Positions 23,997 to 32,374 of a stretch of DNA of 38,219 nt are shown in pieces. This DNA is from Patescibacteria group bacterium (lineage in GTDB: Bacteria; Patescibacteriota; Microgenomatia; 2-02-FULL-39-11), in the NCBI GenBank assembly GCA_023379265.1, contig JAMCUI010000014.1, positions 1 through 38,219 of the forward strand. The letters run 5' to 3'. The position numbers were made by a program, and so were the translations under genes. The notes beneath the pieces were generated by a model. That model saw only the letters and a program-made list of their open reading frames with translations. It did no database searches and had not been told where the DNA came from. The stretch's first letter is position 1. Each line of letters starts with the position of its first letter.

Positions 23997-25496
23997 TTAA
24001 CGGTTTTGAAAAAGTGTGGAACCGACAAGGATACCGTTTGCATAGTAATACCCCGTATCGCTATCCGGCAAAAGGTCATATGTTTTTGATCCGGTGTACG
24101 GGATAAAATCTTTTTTCACTATTTTTGCCCCATCATATATTTGGCCTTCCTTGAGCTGGCTTACTGGAATTCCCAAGATTGTCGGATGGCTTGCTGATAT
24201 ATAGAGGATTCTTCTATCTGATAAGTTCAACCGGTAAATCTTTTGATTTTTGACAGCGGGAATTGAATTTATGGCAATAACCGGAACAGAAATTTTTTCT
24301 CCTTTACTATCTACACTCCAGACAACCATACCGGTTTTGATATCCTTCACATTTATCTCGCCTTGCGGAGTGGATATATCGGTATTTTCCGCCAGACATC
24401 TGGGACAACCATATTGTTGTCGGCTGGCAATTTGTGCCGGGTCAAGGCATGAAGAGGCAGGAGTGGGGTCTCCAATCCGCGCAACAGGAGGCCCGCAATC
24501 TTGGATACACTGGTATCCTGCGGATAGTTGACTGTCAGTGCAACAGTTAGCACTAGATCCATTAACAGGTGTAGGAGTCAAACTGGGTGTGACGGTAGCT
24601 GCAATTGGTGTTGGAGTGGGGGTATCGTTTGTAGGAGTAGATGTTGGTATGGGTGTATTAGTAGGTAGTGGTGGTGGGACTGATGTAATTTGGATTTGAG
24701 TACCGTTGTTTCTTCTCCATATCTCAAAATCTATAAGGTCAGTGACGCCGTCGTTATTGAAGTCAGCAGGACCATATTGTTTATTGTTGTAATAATCTTC
24801 CTGCCATAAGTTGAAATCAGAATCATTGACCTGACTGTCACAATTAGCGTCCCCGAAAGGTCTTGTAGCGCAATCCGGAAATAAGTGCAATGTACAGAAA
24901 CCATTTTCGCATACCCCAGTGGATCCGTTGATAATACATGCCGTGTTGCTTGGTTTATTTCCGCAGATATTGATTGATCCAGGTGAAGGATAGATGTAAT
25001 CTGATCCTATTGCTGCTTTTACTGATGCCGTGACGCTTGTATCTTGGTATCTTGCGGTGACAAAAAGATCTCCTATACCATCATTTTGCGGAGTAAATGA
25101 AGTGATATCCGAGTTGGTGGTGCGTGATAGCGAACCTATTGATTGTGAGGAGCTTATGCCCCAATCGTAAGTGACACCTGACCAGATGGGATTATTTTTT
25201 TGATCATATGCAAGAGCGGAAAGTTGCGTGGGGGAATTGCCGATATAAGTATAAAATAAACCCCCTGGGCTAATATTCACTTTTGTCAGAAGTGGCAAAT
25301 AGGGAGTAGATGATGGTTCAGCCGCGCGGTTTCTGATGTCAAAAGAACTGCCCCGATTACTGACGGAAAGAGCTGCCAGGCTGATTCCGGCGATTACAAA
25401 AGGAAGAAGAAGGGCAAGAAGTATCTTCTTTTTGAAAGAACGGCTATTACCATCTTTCATAATTGTTGATGGTATATTGGAATTATCCATGGGCAA
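23997..25496 (-). CDS. Surface protein with Ig-like, EF-hand and C-terminal Hint domains
   Basis: A 499-residue exported protein. It has a signal anchor (about 23-45), a beta-sandwich region resembling bacterial Ig-like domains (about 68-170), and a Cys-rich stretch. Two EF-hand/dockerin-like loops follow: DANCDSQVNDSD and DFNNDGVTDLIDFEIW. A Thr/Pro linker leads to a Hint domain from C367 to the end. The Hint domain opens CLAENTDISTPQGEINVKDI and contains the conserved SHPT histidine (H437) and YYYANGILVGS at the end. Hint domains cleave themselves at their N-terminal Cys, as in hedgehog proteins and inteins. There is no C-terminal extein, so splicing is not expected. Self-release or attachment of a ligand at C367 is inference. 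Confidence 0.85.
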   Translation of the reverse strand: MPMDNSNIPSTIMKDGNSRSFKKKILLALLLPFVIAGISLAALSVSNRGSSFDIRNRAAEPSSTPYLPLLTKVNISPGGLFYTYIGNSPTQLSALAYDQKNNPIWSGVTYDWGISSSQSIGSLSRTTNSDITSFTPQNDGIGDLFVTARYQDTSVTASVKAAIGSDYIYPSPGSINICGNKPSNTACIINGSTGVCENGFCTLHLFPDCATRPFGDANCDSQVNDSDFNLWQEDYYNNKQYGPADFNNDGVTDLIDFEIWRRNNGTQIQITSVPPPLPTNTPIPTSTPTNDTPTPTPIAATVTPSLTPTPVNGSSANCCTDSQLSAGYQCIQDCGPPVARIGDPTPASSCLDPAQIASRQQYGCPRCLAENTDISTPQGEINVKDIKTGMVVWSVDSKGEKISVPVIAINSIPAVKNQKIYRLNLSDRRILYISASHPTILGIPVSQLKEGQIYDGAKIVKKDFIPYTGSKTYDLLPDSDTGYYYANGILVGSTLFQNR

Positions 25497-25618
25497 TATA
25501 TTTCTATTATGGGCATGAGTAAATCGAAATGTAAAGAGGGGTATCTATATAATTTTCCTTGATGCTACAAATTTGCATGTTATTTTGTATTATGCTTTAA
25601 TAATTTAAAGGTAGAAAT

Positions 25619-27068
25619 ATGTTGAAAAGGAAAAGATGGCTGTTTACCGCCGGTTTGTTTATTGTTGGAATATTGGTTGGTGTAGGCACGACTTTATCGA
25701 TACAGTATTTCAAGGGGCCAAAACAAATTGTCAACGTGACAGGACAGGGGGTCGTAGAAGCATCGGCAGATCAAGCAAGCATTAATATTGAAATTCAATC
25801 TTCCTCCTGGAGTCAGGATCAGGCTGTGAAAGATAATAAACAAGAGGTACAGGATCTGAAGGATAAGCTGATCGGTCTAGGGATTCCTGAAAGCAGGATA
25901 AGCCAGTCAAGTTATTCTACGCCTCCTTTACCTATGACGGTTCAGCCGGATCAGATAAATTCTCCTTTACCCATGATGGCTCCAGGACAGACAATTCCTC
26001 CTACTGAGGATATGAACAGAAATACCGTTCCAGTGATCATTCCTCCGGTAAGTACCAAAAACCCAACTGTATCGACGGCTTTAAGTATTACACTTGACAG
26101 TATTGCGGGAATTGACAAAATATTTGCGGTGATAAACTCCAGTCCAGATGCAAAAATCACCAGTACTAATTATTCCTTAAAAAACTCTTCAATTTATGAA
26201 ACACAGGCTAGAGAAAAAGCTCTTCAAGATGCAAGAAACCAGGTAGAGTCAATTGCCAGGATAAACAACCTTCATGTAGGAAAACTTTATTGTTGGAATA
26301 TTGGTTGGTGTAGGCACGACTTTATCGATACAGTATTTCAAGGGGCCAAAACAAATTGTCAACGTGACAGGACAGGGGGTCGTAGAAGCATCGGCAGATC
26401 AAGCAAGCATTAATATTGAAATTCAATCTTCCTCCTGGAGTCAGGATCAGGCTGTGAAAGATAATAAACAAGAGGTACAGGATCTGAAGGATAAGCTGAT
26501 CGGTCTAGGGATTCCTGAAAGCAGGATAAGCCAGTCAAGTTATTCTACGCCTCCTTTACCTATGACGGTTCAGCCGGATCAGATAAATTCTCCTTTACCC
26601 ATGATGGCTCCAGGACAGACAATTCCTCCTACTGAGGATATGAACAGAAATACCGTTCCAGTGATCATTCCTCCGGTAAGTACCAAAAACCCAACTGTAT
26701 CGACGGCTTTAAGTATTACACTTGACAGTATTGCGGGAATTGACAAAATATTTGCGGTGATAAACTCCAGTCCAGATGCAAAAATCACCAGTACTAATTA
26801 TTCCTTAAAAAACTCTTCAATTTATGAAACACAGGCTAGAGAAAAAGCTCTTCAAGATGCAAGAAACCAGGTAGAGTCAATTGCCAGGATAAACAACCTT
26901 CATGTAGGAAAACTCCTTTTTATAAACAATAATTCTGGTCCTATACCCATGTATAAAGAGGGATCTGTAAGTACCAGTGCGCAGCCGTCCTTAAACAGCG
27001 GAGTGACATATGGAGAGAAAACCATAGAAATAACCGCTTCTTTTAACGCCCAATACGAGTTGGATTGA
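25619..27068 (+). pseudogene. SIMPL (DUF541) gene interrupted by a 628-bp tandem duplication
   Basis: The gene starts at 25619 with the signal anchor MLKRKRWLFTAGLFIVGILV, followed by a SIMPL domain with a Pro/Met-rich insertion (PLPMTVQPDQINSPLPMMAP). At 26285 the sequence jumps back and repeats 628 bases. Because 628 is not a multiple of three, the first frame goes off into an unrelated tail and stops at 26413. The second copy continues to a proper C terminus (KTIEITASFNAQYELD) at 27068 but lacks the signal. Removing one copy restores an intact protein of about 273 residues. A TTG at 26301 could start the second copy, without export. It is a paralogue of the SIMPL gene at 2188. Confidence 0.85.
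25658..26913 (+). repeat. 628-bp direct tandem duplication
   Basis: 25661 onward recurs from 26289 onward; I see no difference between the copies. The junction is at ggaaaact/ttattg, and the second copy ends at ggaaaactcc near 26913. Identity suggests a very recent event or an assembly fault. Confidence 0.9.
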
Positions 27069-27237
27069 ACATTTTACCACATTTGATTCTTCAAACGATT
27101 TTCTCGTCGCCGGCATATGAGCTTCGCTTTCATCTTGGAAGTAGAGAATAAAACTTTTCAGGAGAGGGTATTTCTGTTATATTGGAAGGCGATTGATAAG
27201 TTATCGTAATAGGTAGTTGAGTGCTTAACAGGTCAGT

Positions 27238-27612
27238 GTGATTTTCGGAGCTACAGCAGTTACGGAAGTTAATTTAGTTTGACCTATGCAACAAATTAAT
27301 ACCTTTGTCATGGTGATTTTCGGAGCTACAGCAGTTACGGAAGTTAATTTAGTTTGACCTATGCAACAAATTAATACCTTTGTCATGGTGATTTTCGGAG
27401 CTACAGCAGTTACGGAAGTTAATTTAGTTTGACCTATGCAACAAATTAATACCTTTGTCATGGTGATTTTCGGAGCTACAGCAGTTACGGAAGTTAATTT
27501 AGTTTGACCTATGCAACAAATTAATACCTTTGTCATGGTGATTTTCGGAGCTACAGCAGTTACGGAAGTTAATTTAGTTTGACCTATGCAACAAATTAAT
27601 ACCTTTGTCATG
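27238..27612 (+). repeat. Five 75-bp tandem repeats carrying the zwf 5' end
   Basis: Units start at 27238, 27313, 27388, 27463 and 27538, with the gene copy at 27613. Each full unit has about 30 bases of upstream sequence and the first 45 bases of zwf. Four ATGs (27286, 27361, 27436, 27511) each open an identical 23-codon reading frame. Its first 15 codons are those of zwf, and it ends TGACCT just before the next ATG. The period is exactly 25 codons. No Shine-Dalgarno sequence is present. Confidence 0.92.
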
Positions 27613-29121
27613 GTGATTTTCGGAGCTACCGGTGATCTTACAGCCAGAAAACTCATGCCGGCACTATACAAATTACTTTCCCAGGCTATATTGCCGGATA
27701 GATTTTTTGTAGTTGGTGTAGCAAGGCGCAGTCTCTCTCATGATGAGTTTCGTAATCTTATGGAAGAGGCAGTGATAAAGTATGCAAAGATAGAAAATAT
27801 TGATTCTAGCGTATGGAGAAAGTTGTTAGCCAATCTCTATTACCAACAGGGTTTTTTTGAAGACGAACATCCCTATAGGAAACTGGTCGATCTTCTTGCG
27901 GCTTTTGATAAGGAAATGGGTGCCTGTATTACTAGGTTTTTCTATTTGGCTACACCTCCACAGAATTATTCGACTATTTTGACAAACCTGGATAAATCCA
28001 AGCTTGATGAAGGATGTGGGCAAGGGTCAAGTAAATGGACCAGGATTCTAATTGAGAAACCGTTCGGTAAGGATCAGGATAATGCCAAAAAGCTTGAGGA
28101 GCAGCTGGCGTCCACTTTTGAGGAAAGGCAAATTTACAGGATTGACCATTATCTGGCAAAGGAGACAATCCAGAACATGCTTGCTTTCCGGTTTGCCAAC
28201 AGGCTTTTTGAACCGCTGTGGAACAAAGAGCATATCGATAATGTCCAGATAACCCTTTTTGAGGCTGGAGGCGTGGGTAGAAGAGGTAAGCTATACGAGA
28301 ATGTGGGAGCCTTGCGTGATATTTTCCAGAACCATATCATGGCTATGATTGCCTTTACATCTATGGAGGAACCGGGGGATTTTACCGCCGAGGCGATAAG
28401 ATATGAAAGGGTTGAGGTATTGAAGCACATGAGACTGATTGATCCAAAAGAAGTCGGAAATCTAGTCGTACGGGGTCAATACGAAGGATATAGGACGGAA
28501 AAAGATGTTGATCCCAATTCATGCACAGAAACCTTTGTCGCAGCCAAACTCGAGATTGACAATGATAGATGGAATGGAGTGCCTTTTTATGTCCGAACGG
28601 GCAAGAAAATGAAGGAATCGACAGTGAGAATCGATGTCGTATTTAGAGGGTCGGTATCCAAGCTGTACAGCCATTGTGAATATAAGGATGGAATTTATGT
28701 ATGTAATATCCCCAAGCATAAAATAGAAGGTAAAAGTACAGAAACAAAATTTACTAATATTTCCAATGTCATTACCATCCACGTCCAGCCAAGAGAAGGG
28801 ATAAGCATAAAATTTAATGCCAAGTCTCCCGGTTTGACTTATGACTTAATGCCTGTGGAGATGGAATTTTCATACTCAAAATCTTTCAGGAAGGAAATTT
28901 CCGATTCATACGAAAAACTGTTGGTAGATGCTATGACAGGGGACCAGACGCTTTTTGCCACTTCATCGGGATTTGGAAGAACCTGGGAACTTGTGACAGG
29001 GATCATGGAAGGTTGGGATCCGGTCACACCTTCATTCCCCAATTACAAACCGGGAAGCTGGGGACCCAAAGAAGCTGATTTGTTAATAGAGAAAGACGGT
29101 AGGAATTGGATGTTGAGATAA
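27586..29121 (+). CDS. zwf: Glucose-6-phosphate 1-dehydrogenase
   Basis: A 511-residue enzyme that oxidises glucose-6-phosphate with NAD(P)+ to 6-phosphogluconolactone. The coenzyme loop is [18 protein letters not shown] near residue 12. The catalytic block [15 protein letters not shown] is near residue 185, with the active-site histidine in DHY. Further blocks are EKPFGKD, the [14 protein letters not shown] segment and VRTGKKM. Length is normal and the protein looks intact. Its start is preceded by five tandem copies of its own first codons, so initiation may be unusual. It feeds pgl (21711) and gnd (32375). Confidence 0.97.
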   Translation: MQQINTFVMVIFGATGDLTARKLMPALYKLLSQAILPDRFFVVGVARRSLSHDEFRNLMEEAVIKYAKIENIDSSVWRKLLANLYYQQGFFEDEHPYRKLVDLLAAFDKEMGACITRFFYLATPPQNYSTILTNLDKSKLDEGCGQGSSKWTRILIEKPFGKDQDNAKKLEEQLASTFEERQIYRIDHYLAKETIQNMLAFRFANRLFEPLWNKEHIDNVQITLFEAGGVGRRGKLYENVGALRDIFQNHIMAMIAFTSMEEPGDFTAEAIRYERVEVLKHMRLIDPKEVGNLVVRGQYEGYRTEKDVDPNSCTETFVAAKLEIDNDRWNGVPFYVRTGKKMKESTVRIDVVFRGSVSKLYSHCEYKDGIYVCNIPKHKIEGKSTETKFTNISNVITIHVQPREGISIKFNAKSPGLTYDLMPVEMEFSYSKSFRKEISDSYEKLLVDAMTGDQTLFATSSGFGRTWELVTGIMEGWDPVTPSFPNYKPGSWGPKEADLLIEKDGRNWMLR

Positions 29122-29154
29122 AGGGGAGGACAGTTAATAAGAAAATTATAAAAC

Positions 29155-29583
29155 ATGAACCACAATGGTGAAATGATGCCAGCCCCAGCCCCAGCCGCAG
29201 GGGATGGTGGAACAGGAAAAATTGTTGCACCTCAACATTCGGAAGCTTTATCGCCGGAGGAGGCAATTGCCAGACTTCAGGCGAGATTTTTCCAAGGATC
29301 AGTGGATAGATTATGGTCTACCCAAACAAATCCTCAATATATGCTAAATATCCTCAGAGAAAGATCGGATCTAATCATGGAAGAAGTAAAAAGAGGTATG
29401 TCTGACGTCACTGAGGGAAGAGTAGTGTTTAGACCGGGAATAGCAGCTGAGATGGGTATGGAGCCGGAAAACCTAGAATTCAATTTCGGCTATAATGCCT
29501 TATCTAAAGACGAGATTCGGAAGATGTTGGGAGATGGTTTTACCGAAAGAGCGAAAGAAGCTTTTCAAAAAACAAAGGAGTAG
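29155..29583 (+). CDS. Hypothetical protein, short
   Basis: I do not recognise this 142-residue protein. It has an Ala/Pro-rich N terminus (MPAPAPAAGDGG), then a mostly helical, charged remainder (SPEEAIARLQARFFQGSVDR ... LSKDEIRKML). There is no signal peptide or membrane segment. It lies 33 bases after zwf and 29 bases before the next gene, suggesting cotranscription. A possible partner of the next protein, by position only. Confidence 0.6.
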   Translation: MNHNGEMMPAPAPAAGDGGTGKIVAPQHSEALSPEEAIARLQARFFQGSVDRLWSTQTNPQYMLNILRERSDLIMEEVKRGMSDVTEGRVVFRPGIAAEMGMEPENLEFNFGYNALSKDEIRKMLGDGFTERAKEAFQKTKE

Positions 29584-29612
29584 TTCGTCATGAATTAAAA
29601 CCAGGAGTCATC

Positions 29613-30680
29613 TTGACGATAAATGTAGGTGATGTGGCTTTAGAGAGTGAAGCTCAATTAATTGACATAAAAAGTTCTTATGGAACGGTTCCCTTGGTGG
29701 GAAGTGGGGAATATACTGCAGAAAGATTGGTTACCGAAGCCGTCGAACAATTTGCTTCTGAAGCAGAGAGTACTTATGATGAGTGGGTAAGCCACCCAAG
29801 GGCAAAAAGAGTCGATCATTGGGGGAATGAGTTGAATGTATCAGTTACGGCTCCGGAGGCAATTGAAATGATATTAGAAAGGACAAAATTTATGCCTGCA
29901 AAAACTGATTTTTTAACTGCGGCGACCACTCCCGGAGTACTTTCCAGATTCGAAAAGCTATTTGTTTTAGCCACTATGCAGGATGCAATTGTCGCTTCAG
30001 AAAGCGTATTACCTAAATCTGCAACAGTTGATTTGAATGAAAGAATTAAAACTGTGTGGCCAAAATATATGGAAGTACTGGCGGTTAATCAAGTTAACAA
30101 TATAGTAGAGGATGATGGGGTTGTTTTAGCTATGGAAGGTAGAGCGGTGTTACCTCAAATACCAGAGTCAGAAAAAAAGGAAATAATAAGAATAAATATG
30201 GAAGCCTTGAAGCGGAAGCTGATGGGATACCAAACAGAAGGAGAAGTCAGGCATGATGTGGCATCGGCAATGGATGGGATTTCTACAATGACTGTATACG
30301 CTGATGGTACTACTGAGATGCGGATCATATATAGGACAAGCGACGGTAAGATAGGTTGGCCGGAATCAAAGTATCTACCAGGAGATTATTCGGTTTTACG
30401 TACAGCATTAAGAAGATTGAAAGACGAAGGCTATTTAATTGAGTTGTATCATGATGGAGGTGTTTTGACCGTTGCTGAAATTGATGCTTTGCTGATGGGA
30501 AAAGCTGAACCGGAAACTGAAGAAAGAATGGTAATGCCTGAAAGGCTAATGCCGGGACAACAAATTCAACAGAGAGGAATAATGGAAAGGTGGGGAGAGT
30601 CTAAGTTGACTCCAAATATACAGGGAGATACAATCTTTTTGGATTCCGTCAGACAATTCAATCGGGAAAACAGTCATTAA
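29613..30680 (+). CDS. Hypothetical protein, 355 residues, TTG start
   Basis: No family recognised. The frame opens with TTG at 29613, preceded by AGGAG at about the right spacing (29603-29607), which supports this start. An in-frame ATG upstream is followed at once by a stop. The protein is soluble and mostly helical. Its middle holds a segment with a repeated acidic/basic pattern (VRHDVASAMDGISTMTVYAD), followed by DGTTEMRIIYRTSDGKIGWP, which looks like paired beta strands. It follows the small hypothetical gene closely, so the two may act together. No catalytic motif is visible. Confidence 0.6.
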   Translation: MTINVGDVALESEAQLIDIKSSYGTVPLVGSGEYTAERLVTEAVEQFASEAESTYDEWVSHPRAKRVDHWGNELNVSVTAPEAIEMILERTKFMPAKTDFLTAATTPGVLSRFEKLFVLATMQDAIVASESVLPKSATVDLNERIKTVWPKYMEVLAVNQVNNIVEDDGVVLAMEGRAVLPQIPESEKKEIIRINMEALKRKLMGYQTEGEVRHDVASAMDGISTMTVYADGTTEMRIIYRTSDGKIGWPESKYLPGDYSVLRTALRRLKDEGYLIELYHDGGVLTVAEIDALLMGKAEPETEERMVMPERLMPGQQIQQRGIMERWGESKLTPNIQGDTIFLDSVRQFNRENSH

Positions 30681-30736
30681 ATACTCACTTTATTTTTAGA
30701 AGTAAAAAGTTGGATTTATTGGCGTAAGTATAAGAT

Positions 30737-31285
30737 TTATATATTTATTGCCTGCTTTAACCGGGAGATAAAGCCGGAATTTTCAGTTTCTTCTGGCTTT
30801 GCAGTGACAATCAATAATTTCCGGTGCATGTGTTTATATTTGAATGCCTTATCTACAATCAGTAACTGTTTTTTGGGTAATAGAGGCAGGTTTTCCAGAT
30901 TGAAAAAACCAAAGTCGATGACTTCATCACTTGACTTGAACTCCCCACCGATAAAAGTACCGACATAGCTAATATCCAGACAGGATGAATCTTTATCAAG
31001 GTTTATGCGCAGTTTATCGTCAATACTGATCATAAGGCCTGATTCTTCTTCAATTTCCCTCTCAAGACCATTCACGGGGTGTTCTTTTGCTTTAAGATAA
31101 CCTCCTGGTAATCCCCAAGCAGTACGCCTGTAAGAATGCTTGAAAAGAAGAATCTGATCATGTTCGTCAAATATCACTCCGCTCACGCCAATCAGGAATT
31201 GATCCTGGAAAAGCCGCATGATTGATATCTGTACTCCTTTGGGCAGGCTAAGTATCCTCCAGATTTTCAAAAGTAGTGCCGTCAT
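30737..31285 (-). CDS. Nudix hydrolase
   Basis: A 182-residue pyrophosphohydrolase. The full Nudix box is present: G62, E68 and R76-E77, then EEESGL to residue 84 (pattern Gx5Ex7REUxEExGU), in the segment GGYLKAKEHPVNGLEREIEE. The N terminus includes VSGVIFDEHDQILLF. The substrate cannot be told from the box alone; the length exceeds a minimal 130-150 residue Nudix. Its start overlaps the LapA stop by four bases, indicating translational coupling. Confidence 0.94.
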   Translation of the reverse strand: MTALLLKIWRILSLPKGVQISIMRLFQDQFLIGVSGVIFDEHDQILLFKHSYRRTAWGLPGGYLKAKEHPVNGLEREIEEESGLMISIDDKLRINLDKDSSCLDISYVGTFIGGEFKSSDEVIDFGFFNLENLPLLPKKQLLIVDKAFKYKHMHRKLLIVTAKPEETENSGFISRLKQAINI

Positions 31286-31629
31286 ATGGAGTTTTCATCC
31301 TCAGTCTCGCCATCTCCGTTTTCTTCTTTTTGTTTTTCGGATGTCAGTTCAAGCTGGTGTACTCTTTTTATAAGTTGGGCGATGGTTTTTTTCAGTTCTT
31401 TTAGGGTATTTTCTTTTTTCCGCAGGATAAGAAAATTGGTTAGGGAGTCGATAATATGGATAATTGTAGCCAGAATAATTCCAACTAGAAGCGAACCTAA
31501 TATGACAAGGTAGAGAGGGATACCGTAGAATGTAAAATTGCTGATATGGATGGTGACGCTCAACGTATTTTGCGTGGCAAAATAGGCAAACCCCAAACCA
31601 AAAACAATGGTAACAAGTAGAACAATCAT
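31282..31629 (-). CDS. LapA/DUF1049-type small membrane protein
   Basis: A 115-residue protein with two hydrophobic segments (about 1-20 and 38-62). They are separated by a short loop rich in beta-type residues and followed by a charged coiled coil (LKELKKTIAQLIKRVHQLEL) and an acidic tail. This is the layout of LapA-domain proteins, which help assemble envelope components in other bacteria. A strong Shine-Dalgarno AGGAGG (31636-31641 on the plus strand as cctcct) sits six bases before the ATG. Middle gene of a three-gene minus-strand operon. Confidence 0.8.
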   Translation of the reverse strand: MIVLLVTIVFGLGFAYFATQNTLSVTIHISNFTFYGIPLYLVILGSLLVGIILATIIHIIDSLTNFLILRKKENTLKELKKTIAQLIKRVHQLELTSEKQKEENGDGETEDENSI

Positions 31630-31656
31630 TTATATCCTCCTTTTGTAAATTAAATA

Positions 31657-32199
31657 TTAAGTTTGAGAAAAAATAATTCCCACATCAGTCCCCGTTTTTG
31701 TCTCAGGAAGAAATTTTTCGATCAGCTGGATATATTTTTGCGGGTTTTTGATGGCTGGGATAAAAATGTGCTGTTTGAGGAGAGGATTGTAAAGTCTTAT
31801 CGTGCCGTAATTCATCAGTTTTTCGATAAGACCCTGGTTAAGACTGATGGATTCGATATGCTGTAGAGTATACCTTTTTTCTTTATGAAGGATAATTCCA
31901 TACCTGAATATGATTTCTCCCGGTTTTATTTCATAATGCTGGCCCAGCCAGTCAAATATCATATGAAGTGTGCCGTAAATCTGGAAAAGGATAAGGACGA
32001 TGAAAACGGCTATCGTGAAAGTCAAAATACGGGATTTATAAGGAGGCGGCAGGTCAAAGCTGTTCTCAAAAATAAATATAAGAAGGTATACTGCGGAAAA
32101 AAGCAGCTGCAGGAGGATAATGCGCATAAAAAGACACGTGATGCTCTGCCGAAGAATCATCGAAGAAGGAATGGTTTCCGGACTGTCTGTATTGGCCAG
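31657..32199 (-). CDS. bPH2-domain membrane protein, possible CTG start
   Basis: Two membrane segments (about residues 15-40 and 48-75 from the ATG at 32160) precede a bacterial PH-like (bPH2/YdbS) domain. The domain is marked by HYEIKPGEIIFRYGIILHKE and YTLQHIESISLNQGLIEKLM, then YGTIRLYNP. An ATG exists at 32160, but no ribosome site lies near it. AGGAGG (plus 32205-32210) sits five bases before an in-frame CTG at 32199, giving LANTDSPETIPSSM ahead of that ATG. bPH2 proteins often have an ETI-type lead-in, so I prefer 32199, though CTG starts are rare. First gene of the PH-LapA-Nudix operon. Confidence 0.78.
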   Translation of the reverse strand: MANTDSPETIPSSMILRQSITCLFMRIILLQLLFSAVYLLIFIFENSFDLPPPYKSRILTFTIAVFIVLILFQIYGTLHMIFDWLGQHYEIKPGEIIFRYGIILHKEKRYTLQHIESISLNQGLIEKLMNYGTIRLYNPLLKQHIFIPAIKNPQKYIQLIEKFLPETKTGTDVGIIFSQT

Positions 32200-32359
32200 A
32201 ATATCCTCCTTTCCAGTTTAAGTTAGTAATAGATTTTTGTGCTAACTCAAAAGAGGTGTCTTTTATGAACTTGAGTTAAATGATATCTGAAATTTAGACT
32301 GATGTCAAATTTTTTGTGAGATAGATTACAAAAATAAGTCACCAATCAGAACGGTTTCA

Positions 32360-32368
32360 TGGTATACT
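32360..32368 (+). promoter_or_regulatory. Extended -10 element giving a possible leaderless gnd mRNA
   Basis: TGGTATACT at 32360-32368 fits an extended -10 (TGnTATAAT). The expected start site seven bases downstream is the A of the gnd ATG (32375). No good -35 is seen, which extended -10 promoters tolerate. No Shine-Dalgarno sequence exists. Confidence 0.45.
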
Positions 32369-32374
32369 TACTGT

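Noticed and set aside
24000-24396. Intein in the Hint protein
   Set aside because: The Hint domain ends the protein with no C-terminal extein or HN-Cys/Ser/Thr junction, so splicing is not supported.
26301-27068. A second, functional SIMPL gene
   Set aside because: It is the truncated second copy of a 628-bp duplication, lacks the signal anchor and has no ribosome site; only a TTG could start it.
27238-27612. CRISPR array
   Set aside because: The 75-base units are joined directly with no variable spacers, and each contains the zwf start. No cas genes are present.
27225-27671. Minus-strand frame with a repeated 25-residue unit over the zwf leader
   Set aside because: The 75-base period is a multiple of three, so any frame stays open. 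It is the antisense of zwf leader copies and shows no protein-like features.
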